Shown one piece after another: positions 17,917 to 27,513 of a stretch of DNA of 64,000 bases (its first letter is position 1; each line of letters begins with the position of its first letter). The DNA lies in assembly GCF_030580655.1 (NCBI RefSeq), contig NZ_JAUQTB010000008.1, positions 107,014 through 171,013 of the forward strand, in the 5' to 3' direction. The DNA comes from Paenibacillus lacisoli. GTDB lineage: Bacteria; Bacillota; Bacilli; Paenibacillales; Paenibacillaceae. The notes below the pieces were generated by a model, which saw nothing but the letters and a program-made list of their open reading frames with translations, was not told where the DNA came from and did not search any database. The translations under genes were made by a program, and so were the position numbers.

Positions 17917-18524
17917 TGATAGATTCTCCTTCAGCTGCAGTGGTTGGTTTCATTCTATTAAACCCTAAGTTCCTGGAGAATGCCAGCCTCTGTGATGGAT
18001 AGGCTCATGGGATAAGGAACTTGGCTGCAGCAGTCCATTCTGAGCTGGCAGCTGGATTCGGCAGCACTGATGCAGCGGGCACGGGTCCAGCCGAAGATTT
18101 ATCTGGCGGGCTAACATGTGTTTCCCACTCCCCTTTACATGGGAAAAGCATTTCAGCTGTCATTTTACGCTGCCGAAATGTAAGGGAATCGATGATGTAG
18201 AAGTAAGGGAGTTAGAATTACACATAATATCCATTATTAGAGAGTGGACAAAGGCTGGTCCAGCCTGGCTGGCAGGCGGCCGAGAGCGCTATAGTGAACG
18301 TGAGGAGATCGAGCAGTACACCCGGTAATGACCAAGTTTAATTTTTGTGCCTCTGCGCATGCAGAGGTTTTTTACGTTGCGATAATATGAAAAGGACGTG
18401 CACAAAAATACCGTGTTTTTTAACCCCCCATTAACAGTAATCATACAGTTGGCTCTTATACTGACAAGCATGCGCCGACAAAGCGCGACAACAACTTGCA
18501 GACAGAAGGGGAGCGTGCTTAATT
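17917..18524. other. 608-base gap before the SLH gene
   Basis: It holds one clear terminator (18350-18373) and an ATG frame at 18116-18328 (70 codons) that ends 21 bases before it. That frame has no convincing ribosome binding site and its N-terminal part (Cys- and Phe-rich) does not look like a protein, so I do not call it a gene, but the terminator implies some transcript enters from the left. The remainder, 18374-18507, should contain the promoter of the SLH gene; TTGCGATAA-like and AT-rich stretches are present but no convincing -35/-10 pair. Confidence 0.4.
18350..18373 (+). terminator. Rho-independent terminator
   Basis: CCTCTGC-GCAT-GCAGAGG followed by six T; no confident gene lies upstream on this strand. 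Confidence 0.8.
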
Positions 18525-21500
18525 TTGTACACTAGACCACGATGGAAGAAATGGGGCGCCTGGCTGACGGCAGGCAGCCTGGTGGCCGGATTAATCGTCC
18601 CGCCCGGGACGGCGGGTGCCGCAGCAGGAACAAGCGAAAATGATATCATTCCTGGATCGGGACAGGTTCTGCTGTCATCAGCCGCACAGGAAGCTGCGGC
18701 AGGTCAAGGATTAACAATTGAAGCTTCCAGCCCGGAAGCGCCGCTTGCACTCAACACGGATTGGGAGGCAGCCGCCCGGATTTCTGGTGCGCAGCAGAGC
18801 GTGACGGCAGCTGTTTACTATACGCTGGAGGAAGGAACGACTTCCTTTGAAACGATGCATCCTGCAGCAGATGGGCAGTATAAAGCACGGGTTGCCGCAG
18901 ACAAGATTGGAAACGGGAGATTTACCTATTACATAGAGGCGCAGGAGGGAGATGGCCCTCCCGTCCGCAGCCAGAATTATAAGGTAGAGCGGTCACCGGA
19001 GGCAACACTTGCCCCGATGGCTGTGAAAGGCCCGGAGCTGCTGATTACCGAGCTGGTGCCGGACAGTACAAATCTGCCGGGACTGGCCGTGGATGCCTAT
19101 GAATATATCGAGGTGTTCAATAACAGTGGTCAGCCTCTGAACTTCAGAGATTACGGGATGTATTACAAGACTAATGCTGCAGACCCTGGAACAGAATGGA
19201 CCCTGCCGGGAACGGATGACGTGATCATTCCTCCAGGTGAAGCGGTCGTGTTCTGGGTGATGAACAAGGATAATACCCAGCTGACGGCAGATCAGTTTAA
19301 CAGTAACTACAGCACTAATTTAGTGGAAAATAAAAATCTGTTCCGCATCAGCGGCGGCGGAGGGATGTCTAATTCGGGACCGCGGACACTGGAGATTCGC
19401 AACCGGACAGGCAGCAGTATTGTATCAGCCTCCTATGACAATGATGATCAGACGAAACCGGATAAAGGCATTCTGTATCAGATCCCGGCTGCTGGCAGCA
19501 CGTCCATGATCATGATGCCGGGAGCAGGAACCCAGCAGGCTGTACCGGGTGCAGTGGAAGCTGCTCAGCTTGTACAGCCGGCCCCGCCGGAGGCAACCCT
19601 GAAGGTGAGCACAACGGCACCTGCGTCGGCACAGGCGGGAAGCAATCTTACCTTGACGGCAGCTGTACAGAGCACGGACAGTACTGCGGGAACAGTAAAG
19701 GCGGCCCTGCTGTACAAGACAGCATCGCAGAGCCGTTACACCCGTATGAATATGAGCCTGCAGGATGGCGTTTATACCGCTTCGATCCCGGGAGTGCAGC
19801 TGACAGAAACGGAGCTGCAGTACAAGGTTGAAGCAACAGACGGCACCCAGACCGCAGTCTCGGATGTTCAGACCGTAGCGGTCAGCGGCATCCCTGCCTT
19901 CGATCCGCAGCTGGCCCCGCCGCTTCTGGTAACCGAAATCGTGCCGAACTCCACAAATGTGAACGGCGCAGACGGTTACGAATTTGTTGAGATCTACAAT
20001 AACAGCAATCAGGATATTAATTTCAAAAATTACAAGATGTATTACCGCTATCCCGACAAAGGCCCGGACGCTGATGCGTTGTGGGCGCCGGCCAAAGAGG
20101 ATCTGGTCATTCCGGCCGGGCAATCAGTGGTGTTCTGGATTATTAATGACAGCATTACCGCATTGACGGCCAATGACTTTAACAGCTTTTATCATACGAA
20201 CCTGACCGAGAACAAGGAGCTGTTCAAGGTGGAGAGTGCAGGTCTGTCCAATTCCGGCAGACGTGCGATTGTGATCAAGACGAATGCAGGTAAAGAAATA
20301 TCGGCTGCCTATTATGATGCCGACACCGTTTATGAGGATACGAATGGCGAGACCAAGGAGAACACCGGTCTGCAGTACAGGTATCCGGTCAACGGCAGCA
20401 CGAACATGATCAAGGTCAGCAGCGGCATGGTGTTCCCGACACCGGGAGTGACTGCGGCAGAGCAGGTCCCGTCCCAGCCGGTCACGCTGCGAGTGGACAA
20501 CGTTCCGCCAACCATTGAAGACCGTACCGGCGTTACGGCTGTGGATCAGGGCAAAGGGTTTGAGATCAAAGGCTGGGCTGCTGACGATCAGGAGGTGGCT
20601 TCGGTTACCCTCTATATCAAATCAGATCAGCAGGATACCTTTACTCCTCATATGCTGACACAGGATTACAATGATATGCATTACCATTACAAGGTTCCAT
20701 CCGCAGATCTGATTGGCCGTTCCGCGTTGACCTACTATTATGAGGTCTCGGATGGAACCAATGAAGTGAAGTCCGGGGAAGTTACGGTGAATATTACCGG
20801 TGGACCTGACAAGTCCGAGCTGCGCCTGAATGTGAAGGATGGCGAGGTGGTCAGCGGCACGAAGCTGATCAAAGCAGCGGCTGAAGGTGCCGGGCCTGAT
20901 GCGGTTTCACTTGAAATTGACGGTAAGCCGGTAAATGCAGGCATGGATAACATGCTGGAGAATGATGCTTATTTTGTATTTGATGCCAACCACGTGGACT
21001 ACTATTTCAAAAATGCAGTCACCATGGGACCGGAGGAGCTGAAGGATAAGACGATCCTTTACACGTTCCTGGATCCGATCACCAGCTATACAACCCTTTC
21101 GTTCCCGATCAAAGCGGAAGCGCTGAAAGCCGGCAATGATAACGTCATTTATATTCGTGCGGGCTCCAAAAGCGGACCTTTTGACGATAGAGTCGAAGAG
21201 AACAAGGACGACTTTGAGATCCGGAATGTCCGCCTCGTGCTGGCGGATGGAACAGAGATCAAGGACCCGCTGTATGCGGAATGGAACAAGGAAATCCGGA
21301 TGGGAGATTCGGCAGGCAAGCAGGAGAGTATCGGCTTCCGGTTCAATCTGCCGGCGGATAAGCTTGCCTCCAAGGCCTTGGCATGGGACACTACCAAGCA
21401 GCCGGACGGTGAGCACATTCTGAAAATCATTCGTGACGGCAAAAGCAAAGAAGCGAAAGTCATTGTGGATAACACCGCACCTGTAATCAAGCCGAGTGTC

Positions 21501-24500
21501 GAGCAGGGCAAGGAATACCGAGGCACGTTTGATATTAACGCAGAAATTACAGATACCCATGCCGGTGTAGCCAAGAAGGAATTTACACTGGATGGTAAAA
21601 AGGTACAGCTTCCGCTTCATACTTCTTCTTCAGGCTTGAAGGGCGGCGAGCATACGCTGTATGTCAAAGCCGAAGACAAGGCAGGCAACATCAGCGAGAA
21701 GACGGTAACGTTCAAAGTACCGAATGAGAATCCGGAAGCACCTCAGCTGATCGCACCACTGAACGGAGCTGCTGGCACCGGCAGTTCTGCCAACCTGCAG
21801 GTGAAGGTAGCGGATCCCAGCGGGGACGATATGAATGTCTCCTTCTATGAGGGTTATTTGCATGATGCCTCACGTCCTGAGGTGTTCCGGGGTTACCAGA
21901 ACACCGCCGAGACCGAGCCTCCGCGGACAGCAGTTCCCGCCGGGGAGAAGGCTTTGACAGCCGAAGATTATAAGAGCATTGGCGAAGTGGACGGTAAATA
22001 CCTGACCACTGATTCCGATGATCAGTTCCCGTACCAGCGGTACGAGATCAAGCTGGATCCGTCCGTACAACCGGGTGACCGGGTTGATGTGGAGTGGAAA
22101 GGGAAATCCCTCCCTGGACGTAAGGTCAGCCTGTACGCCTGGGACACCCGGGAGAACCGCTGGCAGACACTGGACCAGGTCATTGCGGGTGCAGATGATT
22201 TTGAACTCAAGGCAACCGTCCAGGCCGGTGACTATGCCAGCAAGGGGACCATTCAGGTCATGGTACAGGATGAGCTGACGGCTCCTGCCGCCAAGATGGA
22301 TCCGCCTGTGTCCGAGGATCCCTATGATTTCTCTTTTGTATGGATGTCAGACACGCAGTATTACTCCCAGGATTATCCTTACATTTACCAGAAAAATGTG
22401 GACTGGATCGCCAAAAACAAGGATGCCATCAAGCTTAAGTATGTGATCCATACCGGAGACGTCGTGGACAAGGCGGATCAGGAATATCAGTGGCTTGAAG
22501 CGGATAAAGATATGAAAGTGCTGGAGGATGCTAACATTCCGTACGGCGTGCTGGCAGGCAACCATGATGTCGGTCATCAGAATGATGACTATACGCAGTT
22601 CTGGAAGTATTTCGGGGAAGACCGCTTCAGGAAAATGCCAACTTTTGCCGGTTCCTATGATAACAACCGGGGTCATTATGATCTGGTATCTGCGAACGGT
22701 AATGATTTTATTATTGTCTACATGGGCTGGGGTCTGGGCGATGAAGAGATTGAATGGATGAACAAGATCGTAGCACAATATCCGGAACGTAAAGCGATTC
22801 TCTGTCTGCATGAATACCTGCTGGTCTCGAACAATCGGGCACCGATCGCGGACAAAATTTTTGAGAAGGTCGTGAAGCCGAACAAGAACGTCATTGCTGC
22901 ACTGTCGGGTCATTATCATGATGCCGAACTTAAAGTAGATGAACTGGACGACAACAACGACGGTATTCCGGACCGTAAGGTTTATCAAATGCTGGCGGAC
23001 TATCAGGGGGCAGAGCAAGGCGGTCTCGGTTATATCCGTCTGATGCAGTTCGATATGAAGAACAACAAGCTGCATATCAAAACCTATTCACCGTATCTGG
23101 ACGATTACAACTACTACGATCCGCAAGCGTATCCGGGTAAGGATGAATTCTCGCTGGATCTGGATCTGCAAGGGGCTACGAAGAGGGTAGCGACAGACTA
23201 TATCGGAGTGAAGGTCTACACCGACAAGCTGATCGGGAAACAGGACGATGTGAAGAGCGGGGATACCGCATCTGTCATGTGGAAAGGCCTTCCGGCGAGC
23301 AGCTACCGGCAGTGGTATGTACAAGCTGAAGATGCATACAGCGGAGTTGTACTGTCCGACATCTGGGGCTTCCATACAAGCGAAGGCACAGGAACCTCTC
23401 CAGGTACCCCTGGCGGCGGTAATGGCAATGGAGGCGGAAACGGAAACGGAAGCACACCTGCTGTGCCGAACCAGCCATCGAATCCGTCTGGCCCATCGGC
23501 AGGACCTGAAACTGGACAGGGTGTCATTCAGGCCGCATCTGTGAACGGGGTCTACTCCGTCTCGGCAGAGGAATGGAAGAAGGCGACCACTGCTTTCAAA
23601 GGAAATACCGTAACCATTACACTGCAAAACGCTGCAGCAGCAGGTTCTGTTCAGCGTCTGGTACTTGATGCTGCTGGCCTCTCCGGATCTGCGGCTCGCG
23701 GAGTGGGTATTCAGGTAGAAGCAGCTGGCGGTACCATGACCTGGACAGCAGAGGCTGTCAAACAGGCATCGGCTGGTGCGGATCAGCTGATCCTGGAGCT
23801 GGGCACCGTTACAGCCTCCGCCTCCGGACTTGAGCCGGGGATGACGCATTCCGGCACGTCGTTCCAGTGGAAACTCTCCACAGTACGAGGGGGAAATACG
23901 ACGGCGGCTGTCAAGCTGAACGCACCTGTAGGTGTACAGCTGAAGCTGACTCCGCAGCAGGCAGCGAAGATGAATGAAGGACTCACGGCTGTATATGAAC
24001 GTATCAATGGCAAACTGGTGTATGCAGGTGGACGTCTGTCAGGCAGTATGGTAACTTTTGCCACAGACCACCCGGGAACCTATGAAGTGATTGAGCTGAA
24101 CAGGGTGTTCAAGGATCTGGCAGGAAGCTGGGCCCAAAAGGCCGTTCAACAGCTGGCCGTCCGTCAAATTATTCAGGGGCTGGATGCGGATTCATTCGGT
24201 CCGTCGAGCACCGTATCGCGTGCCGACTTCGCTGTGATGGTATCCCGTGCGCTTGGACTCCATCCGGCAGCCGGCACAGCATCAGCATTAACGGATATTC
24301 CCGCCAATGCCTACTATGCGGAAGCTGTGCATGCGGCTGAAGAGGCAGGTCTGATCCAGGGCAGCGGCGGTCAGTTCCGTCCGCAAGCCGGAATGACCCG
24401 CGAAGAGGCTGCAGTCCTGCTGGATCGCATGGCAGGGAAGCTGAACCTTAAAGGTTCTGGAAGCAGCACCTCCTTCAAGGATGCATCCTCCATTGCAGCC

Positions 24501-24662
24501 TGGGCATCGGGCGCTGTCAGCCGGATGCAGGCGTTCGGCATTCTGAACGGCCAGGGGAATGGGAAATTTAATCCGAAGGCTGAGGTAACCCGTGCAGAAA
24601 TTGCCAAAATGCTCTATGAATTGCTGCTTCGCAGTGAACAGCAATCTAAAGCACGAGGATAG
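18525..24662 (+). CDS. Giant SLH-anchored surface protein with lamin-tail and metallophosphoesterase domains
   Basis: A 2045-residue exported protein starting at TTG with GGGGAG about 10 bases upstream. A signal peptide (basic RPRWKKWGAW, hydrophobic core, AGA site near residue 34) is followed by two lamin-tail domains at about 170-330 (LLITELVPDSTN) and 466-640 (LLVTEIVPNSTN), Ig-like segments, then a calcineurin-type phosphoesterase at about 1270-1510 with HTGDVVD, AGNHDVGH and SGHYHD metal ligands. A Gly/Asn/Pro linker at about 1623-1665 leads to three SLH repeats from about 1859 (VFKDLAGSW, LTDIPANAYY, SFKDASSIAAW) that bind cell-wall polysaccharide. It probably hydrolyses extracellular phosphate esters or nucleotides; substrate unknown. 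Confidence 0.92.
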   Translation: MYTRPRWKKWGAWLTAGSLVAGLIVPPGTAGAAAGTSENDIIPGSGQVLLSSAAQEAAAGQGLTIEASSPEAPLALNTDWEAAARISGAQQSVTAAVYYTLEEGTTSFETMHPAADGQYKARVAADKIGNGRFTYYIEAQEGDGPPVRSQNYKVERSPEATLAPMAVKGPELLITELVPDSTNLPGLAVDAYEYIEVFNNSGQPLNFRDYGMYYKTNAADPGTEWTLPGTDDVIIPPGEAVVFWVMNKDNTQLTADQFNSNYSTNLVENKNLFRISGGGGMSNSGPRTLEIRNRTGSSIVSASYDNDDQTKPDKGILYQIPAAGSTSMIMMPGAGTQQAVPGAVEAAQLVQPAPPEATLKVSTTAPASAQAGSNLTLTAAVQSTDSTAGTVKAALLYKTASQSRYTRMNMSLQDGVYTASIPGVQLTETELQYKVEATDGTQTAVSDVQTVAVSGIPAFDPQLAPPLLVTEIVPNSTNVNGADGYEFVEIYNNSNQDINFKNYKMYYRYPDKGPDADALWAPAKEDLVIPAGQSVVFWIINDSITALTANDFNSFYHTNLTENKELFKVESAGLSNSGRRAIVIKTNAGKEISAAYYDADTVYEDTNGETKENTGLQYRYPVNGSTNMIKVSSGMVFPTPGVTAAEQVPSQPVTLRVDNVPPTIEDRTGVTAVDQGKGFEIKGWAADDQEVASVTLYIKSDQQDTFTPHMLTQDYNDMHYHYKVPSADLIGRSALTYYYEVSDGTNEVKSGEVTVNITGGPDKSELRLNVKDGEVVSGTKLIKAAAEGAGPDAVSLEIDGKPVNAGMDNMLENDAYFVFDANHVDYYFKNAVTMGPEELKDKTILYTFLDPITSYTTLSFPIKAEALKAGNDNVIYIRAGSKSGPFDDRVEENKDDFEIRNVRLVLADGTEIKDPLYAEWNKEIRMGDSAGKQESIGFRFNLPADKLASKALAWDTTKQPDGEHILKIIRDGKSKEAKVIVDNTAPVIKPSVEQGKEYRGTFDINAEITDTHAGVAKKEFTLDGKKVQLPLHTSSSGLKGGEHTLYVKAEDKAGNISEKTVTFKVPNENPEAPQLIAPLNGAAGTGSSANLQVKVADPSGDDMNVSFYEGYLHDASRPEVFRGYQNTAETEPPRTAVPAGEKALTAEDYKSIGEVDGKYLTTDSDDQFPYQRYEIKLDPSVQPGDRVDVEWKGKSLPGRKVSLYAWDTRENRWQTLDQVIAGADDFELKATVQAGDYASKGTIQVMVQDELTAPAAKMDPPVSEDPYDFSFVWMSDTQYYSQDYPYIYQKNVDWIAKNKDAIKLKYVIHTGDVVDKADQEYQWLEADKDMKVLEDANIPYGVLAGNHDVGHQNDDYTQFWKYFGEDRFRKMPTFAGSYDNNRGHYDLVSANGNDFIIVYMGWGLGDEEIEWMNKIVAQYPERKAILCLHEYLLVSNNRAPIADKIFEKVVKPNKNVIAALSGHYHDAELKVDELDDNNDGIPDRKVYQMLADYQGAEQGGLGYIRLMQFDMKNNKLHIKTYSPYLDDYNYYDPQAYPGKDEFSLDLDLQGATKRVATDYIGVKVYTDKLIGKQDDVKSGDTASVMWKGLPASSYRQWYVQAEDAYSGVVLSDIWGFHTSEGTGTSPGTPGGGNGNGGGNGNGSTPAVPNQPSNPSGPSAGPETGQGVIQAASVNGVYSVSAEEWKKATTAFKGNTVTITLQNAAAAGSVQRLVLDAAGLSGSAARGVGIQVEAAGGTMTWTAEAVKQASAGADQLILELGTVTASASGLEPGMTHSGTSFQWKLSTVRGGNTTAAVKLNAPVGVQLKLTPQQAAKMNEGLTAVYERINGKLVYAGGRLSGSMVTFATDHPGTYEVIELNRVFKDLAGSWAQKAVQQLAVRQIIQGLDADSFGPSSTVSRADFAVMVSRALGLHPAAGTASALTDIPANAYYAEAVHAAEEAGLIQGSGGQFRPQAGMTREEAAVLLDRMAGKLNLKGSGSSTSFKDASSIAAWASGAVSRMQAFGILNGQGNGKFNPKAEVTRAEIAKMLYELLLRSEQQSKARG

Positions 24663-24685
24663 CGGGAGAAAATAATTAAGATTCG

Positions 24686-24720
24686 GGAAGCAGGAGTGTT
24701 AAACTCCTGCTTCCTTTTTT
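24686..24720 (+). terminator. Rho-independent terminator
   Basis: GGAAGCAGGAGT pairs perfectly with ACTCCTGCTTCC and is followed by six T. Confidence 0.9.
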
Positions 24721-24880
24721 ATATAGATTTTTCGTATTCTTCCCGCGAAGCCGTGCTTGCTGTTCTCATGAGCGGCAAGCCAGTATACAAAAATAAGCGG
24801 TTACCCTAGTTATAAGGTCCATACGATTTAGCAAATCTCCAATATACTAACTTAGCTTAAACATTCGGAGGTGATTTTAA

Positions 24881-25291
24881 ATGAGTACTTTACTGGATAA
24901 ACGTTCTTCTATGAACTCCAACCGGGTTGGTGCACCGGGCGTAGCCTTGTCTTCGACGCCTGCATTATTCGGTATTATCGGTCTGCGGACAGAGAATGTT
25001 GCTAATCCGGTGGTTACTTTTAAAGGAACGATTGGAGTCAGCGGTGATTTTGGAGACATCTACAGAATTGAAATCGTACGAGGCGAAACTTATTCTCCGG
25101 CGAATGTCATTTTTACGGCGGAGGGTGTGGTAACGACTATTGCTACCACAGAGTTCAAATCTTTTGTTGCTCAGGATTTATTGGCTCCTGCAGCACCGCT
25201 GACTGTATATTCTTCATATATCTCTGGTGTAACGACAACGGTCCGCAATGGTCCGGAAGTTTTCGCCGGTGAAGCTTCTACACCATTCTGA
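24881..25291 (+). CDS. Small surface or spore-surface-type protein
   Basis: A 136-residue protein rich in Ala, Val, Ser, Thr and Gly, with no signal peptide. From about residue 45 alternating hydrophobic segments (VVTFKGTIGVSGDFGDIYRI, then EIVRGE) suggest a beta-sandwich like those of trimeric spore-surface proteins. AGGAGGTGA lies upstream of the ATG. CATACGATT at 24820-24828 with ACC 14 bases before it recalls a sporulation sigma-K promoter, but the match is partial. It is followed by a CgeB-like glycosyltransferase gene, so it may be the protein acceptor of the glycan made by this cluster. That role is inference. Confidence 0.6.
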   Translation: MSTLLDKRSSMNSNRVGAPGVALSSTPALFGIIGLRTENVANPVVTFKGTIGVSGDFGDIYRIEIVRGETYSPANVIFTAEGVVTTIATTEFKSFVAQDLLAPAAPLTVYSSYISGVTTTVRNGPEVFAGEASTPF

Positions 25292-25332
25292 TTGTCAGGA
25301 TCCGATTATCAATCACCTGAACTTGCAGCACG

Positions 25333-25367
25333 ACCAAAGAGGCAGGAAGTATTCCTGTCTCTTTGGT
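25333..25367. repeat. Near-perfect inverted repeat
   Basis: ACCAAAGAGGCAGGAA and TTCCTGTCTCTTTGGT form a 16-base stem with one G-T pair and a 3-base loop. There is no T tract, so it may be a processing or attenuating hairpin between 24881-25291 and the glycosyltransferase. Confidence 0.6.
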
Positions 25368-25428
25368 ATGCGGATCAAAATATTGGGCAGCCTTGCGTTT
25401 GCAATTTTTAGAGGGGAGCTGTACAGGA

Positions 25429-26364
25429 TTGAAGAAACTCAGACTGCTTTTGATCACGCGTGATTTCAGTCAGCATATGGAACGGAGCTTCCATTACTTC
25501 CAGCAGGAGCTCCAAACCTATGCGGACATCGCACTGTATCATGAGAACGGTGATATTTCATCTATTCTCAAGCAGCTGCCTTTTGTGCCGGATTTTATTC
25601 TGCTTAATGACTTTCGGGATACCCATTGTCCGAGAATTGAGGGTTTGCCCCGGCTTTCCATCCCATGGGGCATCATCATGCATGATCTCCATTTTAATAT
25701 CAAGGGACGTAAAGCGTTCATTCAGCAGAACCAAGTGCCGGTTATGTTTACGATGTATCGCAGCGCTTTTGTAAGCATGTACCCCGAGTTCGTTTCCCGA
25801 ATGAGATGGCTGCCGCATTTTGCACATGCTCCGGTTTACCGGGATTACGGGGAAGCTAAACAGATTGAAATGCTGCTTATGGGTTATGTTGAACGTAAAT
25901 ATTATCCGCTTCGCTATAAGATGCTGAATGACTTTCAGGGAAGACCAGGTTTTGTATATCATGAGCACCCCGGATATCTGAATTTTCCCGGCAGAACGGA
26001 TGCCTTGATCGGGGAGAACTATGCCCGAGAAATCAATCGAAGCAGAATCTTTGTTACGTGTGACTCGAGCCTTCATTATCCATTGCGCAAATATTTTGAA
26101 GTGCCCGCCTGCGGTACCCTGCTGCTGGCCCCCTGCAATCAGGATTTGCTGGACCTCGGGTTTGAACCGGAGAAGCATTTCGTTCCCATATCCGAAGAAG
26201 ATTATCGGGAAAAGGTGAATTTCTATGCTGACCTGCGGAACCAGGAAGTGGTGAAGAGGATAACGAGACAAGGGTTTGAATTCGTTCATCGCTATCACAC
26301 CTCTGAAATGCGGGCAGCTGAATTTATCCAAGCCGTTCATTCCATCATCCGCACAGGGGCATAA
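25429..26364 (+). CDS. CgeB-like glycosyltransferase
   Basis: A 311-residue GT-B-type glycosyltransferase. The C-terminal half has the layout of the family that includes spore-maturation protein CgeB: HPGYLNFPGRTDALIGENYA, then the donor-binding segment YFEVPACGTLLLAP and LGFEPEKHFVPI. I use the TTG at 25429 (KKLRLLLITRDFSQ) because GGGGAG lies about 10 bases upstream; longer frames run into the inverted repeat. It likely transfers a sugar to a surface or spore-coat acceptor, with the adjacent small protein a candidate. Donor and acceptor are unknown. Confidence 0.78.
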   Translation: MKKLRLLLITRDFSQHMERSFHYFQQELQTYADIALYHENGDISSILKQLPFVPDFILLNDFRDTHCPRIEGLPRLSIPWGIIMHDLHFNIKGRKAFIQQNQVPVMFTMYRSAFVSMYPEFVSRMRWLPHFAHAPVYRDYGEAKQIEMLLMGYVERKYYPLRYKMLNDFQGRPGFVYHEHPGYLNFPGRTDALIGENYAREINRSRIFVTCDSSLHYPLRKYFEVPACGTLLLAPCNQDLLDLGFEPEKHFVPISEEDYREKVNFYADLRNQEVVKRITRQGFEFVHRYHTSEMRAAEFIQAVHSIIRTGA

Positions 26365-26520
26365 TCGGCGACTTCCATCGATGAAAAGTCTATTTTATCC
26401 GTCCTGACCAGATCGTCCACACCGTTTCCTGCCATTCTCTCATAAAGTAATAGAGGTTTAGCAGCAGTAGTGCTGGATGGGGGAGTCACTCCGCCTGTCT
26501 GCATTCAAGGGGGGAATAGA

Positions 26521-27513
26521 ATGTTTCGTAACAAAACGGTTCTGATCACAGGGGGAACAGGCTCCTGGGGACAGAAGCTGGTAGAAGTTTTACTCAACGA
26601 GCATCCGAAAGAAATACGAATTTTATCCCGTAATGAACACTCGCAAGTACTTATGCAGAGAAAATATCAGGATTCGCGACTGCGGTTTATCATTGGAGAC
26701 GTAAGAGATTATTCAGCGGTTAAAGCAGCGTGTCATGGCGTGGATTATTTGTTTCATCTGGCGGCCCTGAAGCATGTCGATGTCTGTGAGAACCAGCCTA
26801 ATGAAGCATTGAAAACTAACGTGCTGGGAACGGAAAATATCATTCGCGCAAGCATAAGTCAGCGGGTGGTGAAGGTGATGTATGTATCGACAGACAAGGC
26901 GGCAGACCCTATGAATACGTACGGTTTGACGAAAGCGATCGGGGAGAAGTTAATTGTCCGCGCTAATCTGCTCAGCGATCATACCCGGTTTGTTTGTGTG
27001 CGGGGAGGTAATGTGCTGGGGACCAGCGGAAGCGTCATTCCATTATTCCTGAATCAAATCCGCCAGGGACAAGAAGTAACGATTACCCACCCGGATATGA
27101 CCCGTTTTTTCCTTACCATGACGGAAGCCATTCGATTATTACTGGTTGCTGCCAAAGAAGCGGAAGGCGGAGAAACGTTCGTCATGAAGATGAGAGCCTG
27201 CCGGATCGTAGATCTTGCCCGGGTTGTGATGAAGCTCTCAGGCTGCAAGCCGGTACCCTTTAGACAGATCGGAGTGCGTCCTGGAGAGAGACTGGATGAA
27301 GTACTCATCTCCCGATATGAAGTGCCCTACTCGCTGCAGTTTTCTGAACAATATTATGTGATCCTTCCATCCTCCGGAATATATGGTGACTATACAAGGT
27401 ACGGTGGCTGTAAGAAGGTTTCCTTTGAAGAATACCATTCGAACGCAGAATGGATGGATGAAGAGACAATAGCAGGACTGCTGAGAGAGGAGGGGCTTCT
27501 AAATGAGAACTAA
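26521..27513 (+). CDS. Nucleotide-sugar 4,6-dehydratase (CapD/PseB type)
   Basis: A 330-residue short-chain dehydrogenase of the polysaccharide-biosynthesis group that converts UDP-GlcNAc-type sugars to 4-keto-6-deoxy forms. The NAD(P) motif is TGGTGSWG near residue 10; LAALKHVDVCENQPNEAL, the catalytic STDKAADPMNTYGLTK and a C-terminal VRPGERLDEVLIS are all diagnostic. AAGGGGGG lies 6 bases before ATG 26521. It overlaps the dehydrogenase gene by 11 bases, so both are in one operon. Whether it also epimerises C5, as PseB does, cannot be told. Confidence 0.83.
   Translation: MFRNKTVLITGGTGSWGQKLVEVLLNEHPKEIRILSRNEHSQVLMQRKYQDSRLRFIIGDVRDYSAVKAACHGVDYLFHLAALKHVDVCENQPNEALKTNVLGTENIIRASISQRVVKVMYVSTDKAADPMNTYGLTKAIGEKLIVRANLLSDHTRFVCVRGGNVLGTSGSVIPLFLNQIRQGQEVTITHPDMTRFFLTMTEAIRLLLVAAKEAEGGETFVMKMRACRIVDLARVVMKLSGCKPVPFRQIGVRPGERLDEVLISRYEVPYSLQFSEQYYVILPSSGIYGDYTRYGGCKKVSFEEYHSNAEWMDEETIAGLLREEGLLNEN

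Noticed and set aside
18116..18328. 70-codon frame before a terminator
   Set aside because: No ribosome binding site, odd Cys/Phe-rich start, no recognisable domain. The terminator downstream is the only support, so I did not call it a gene.
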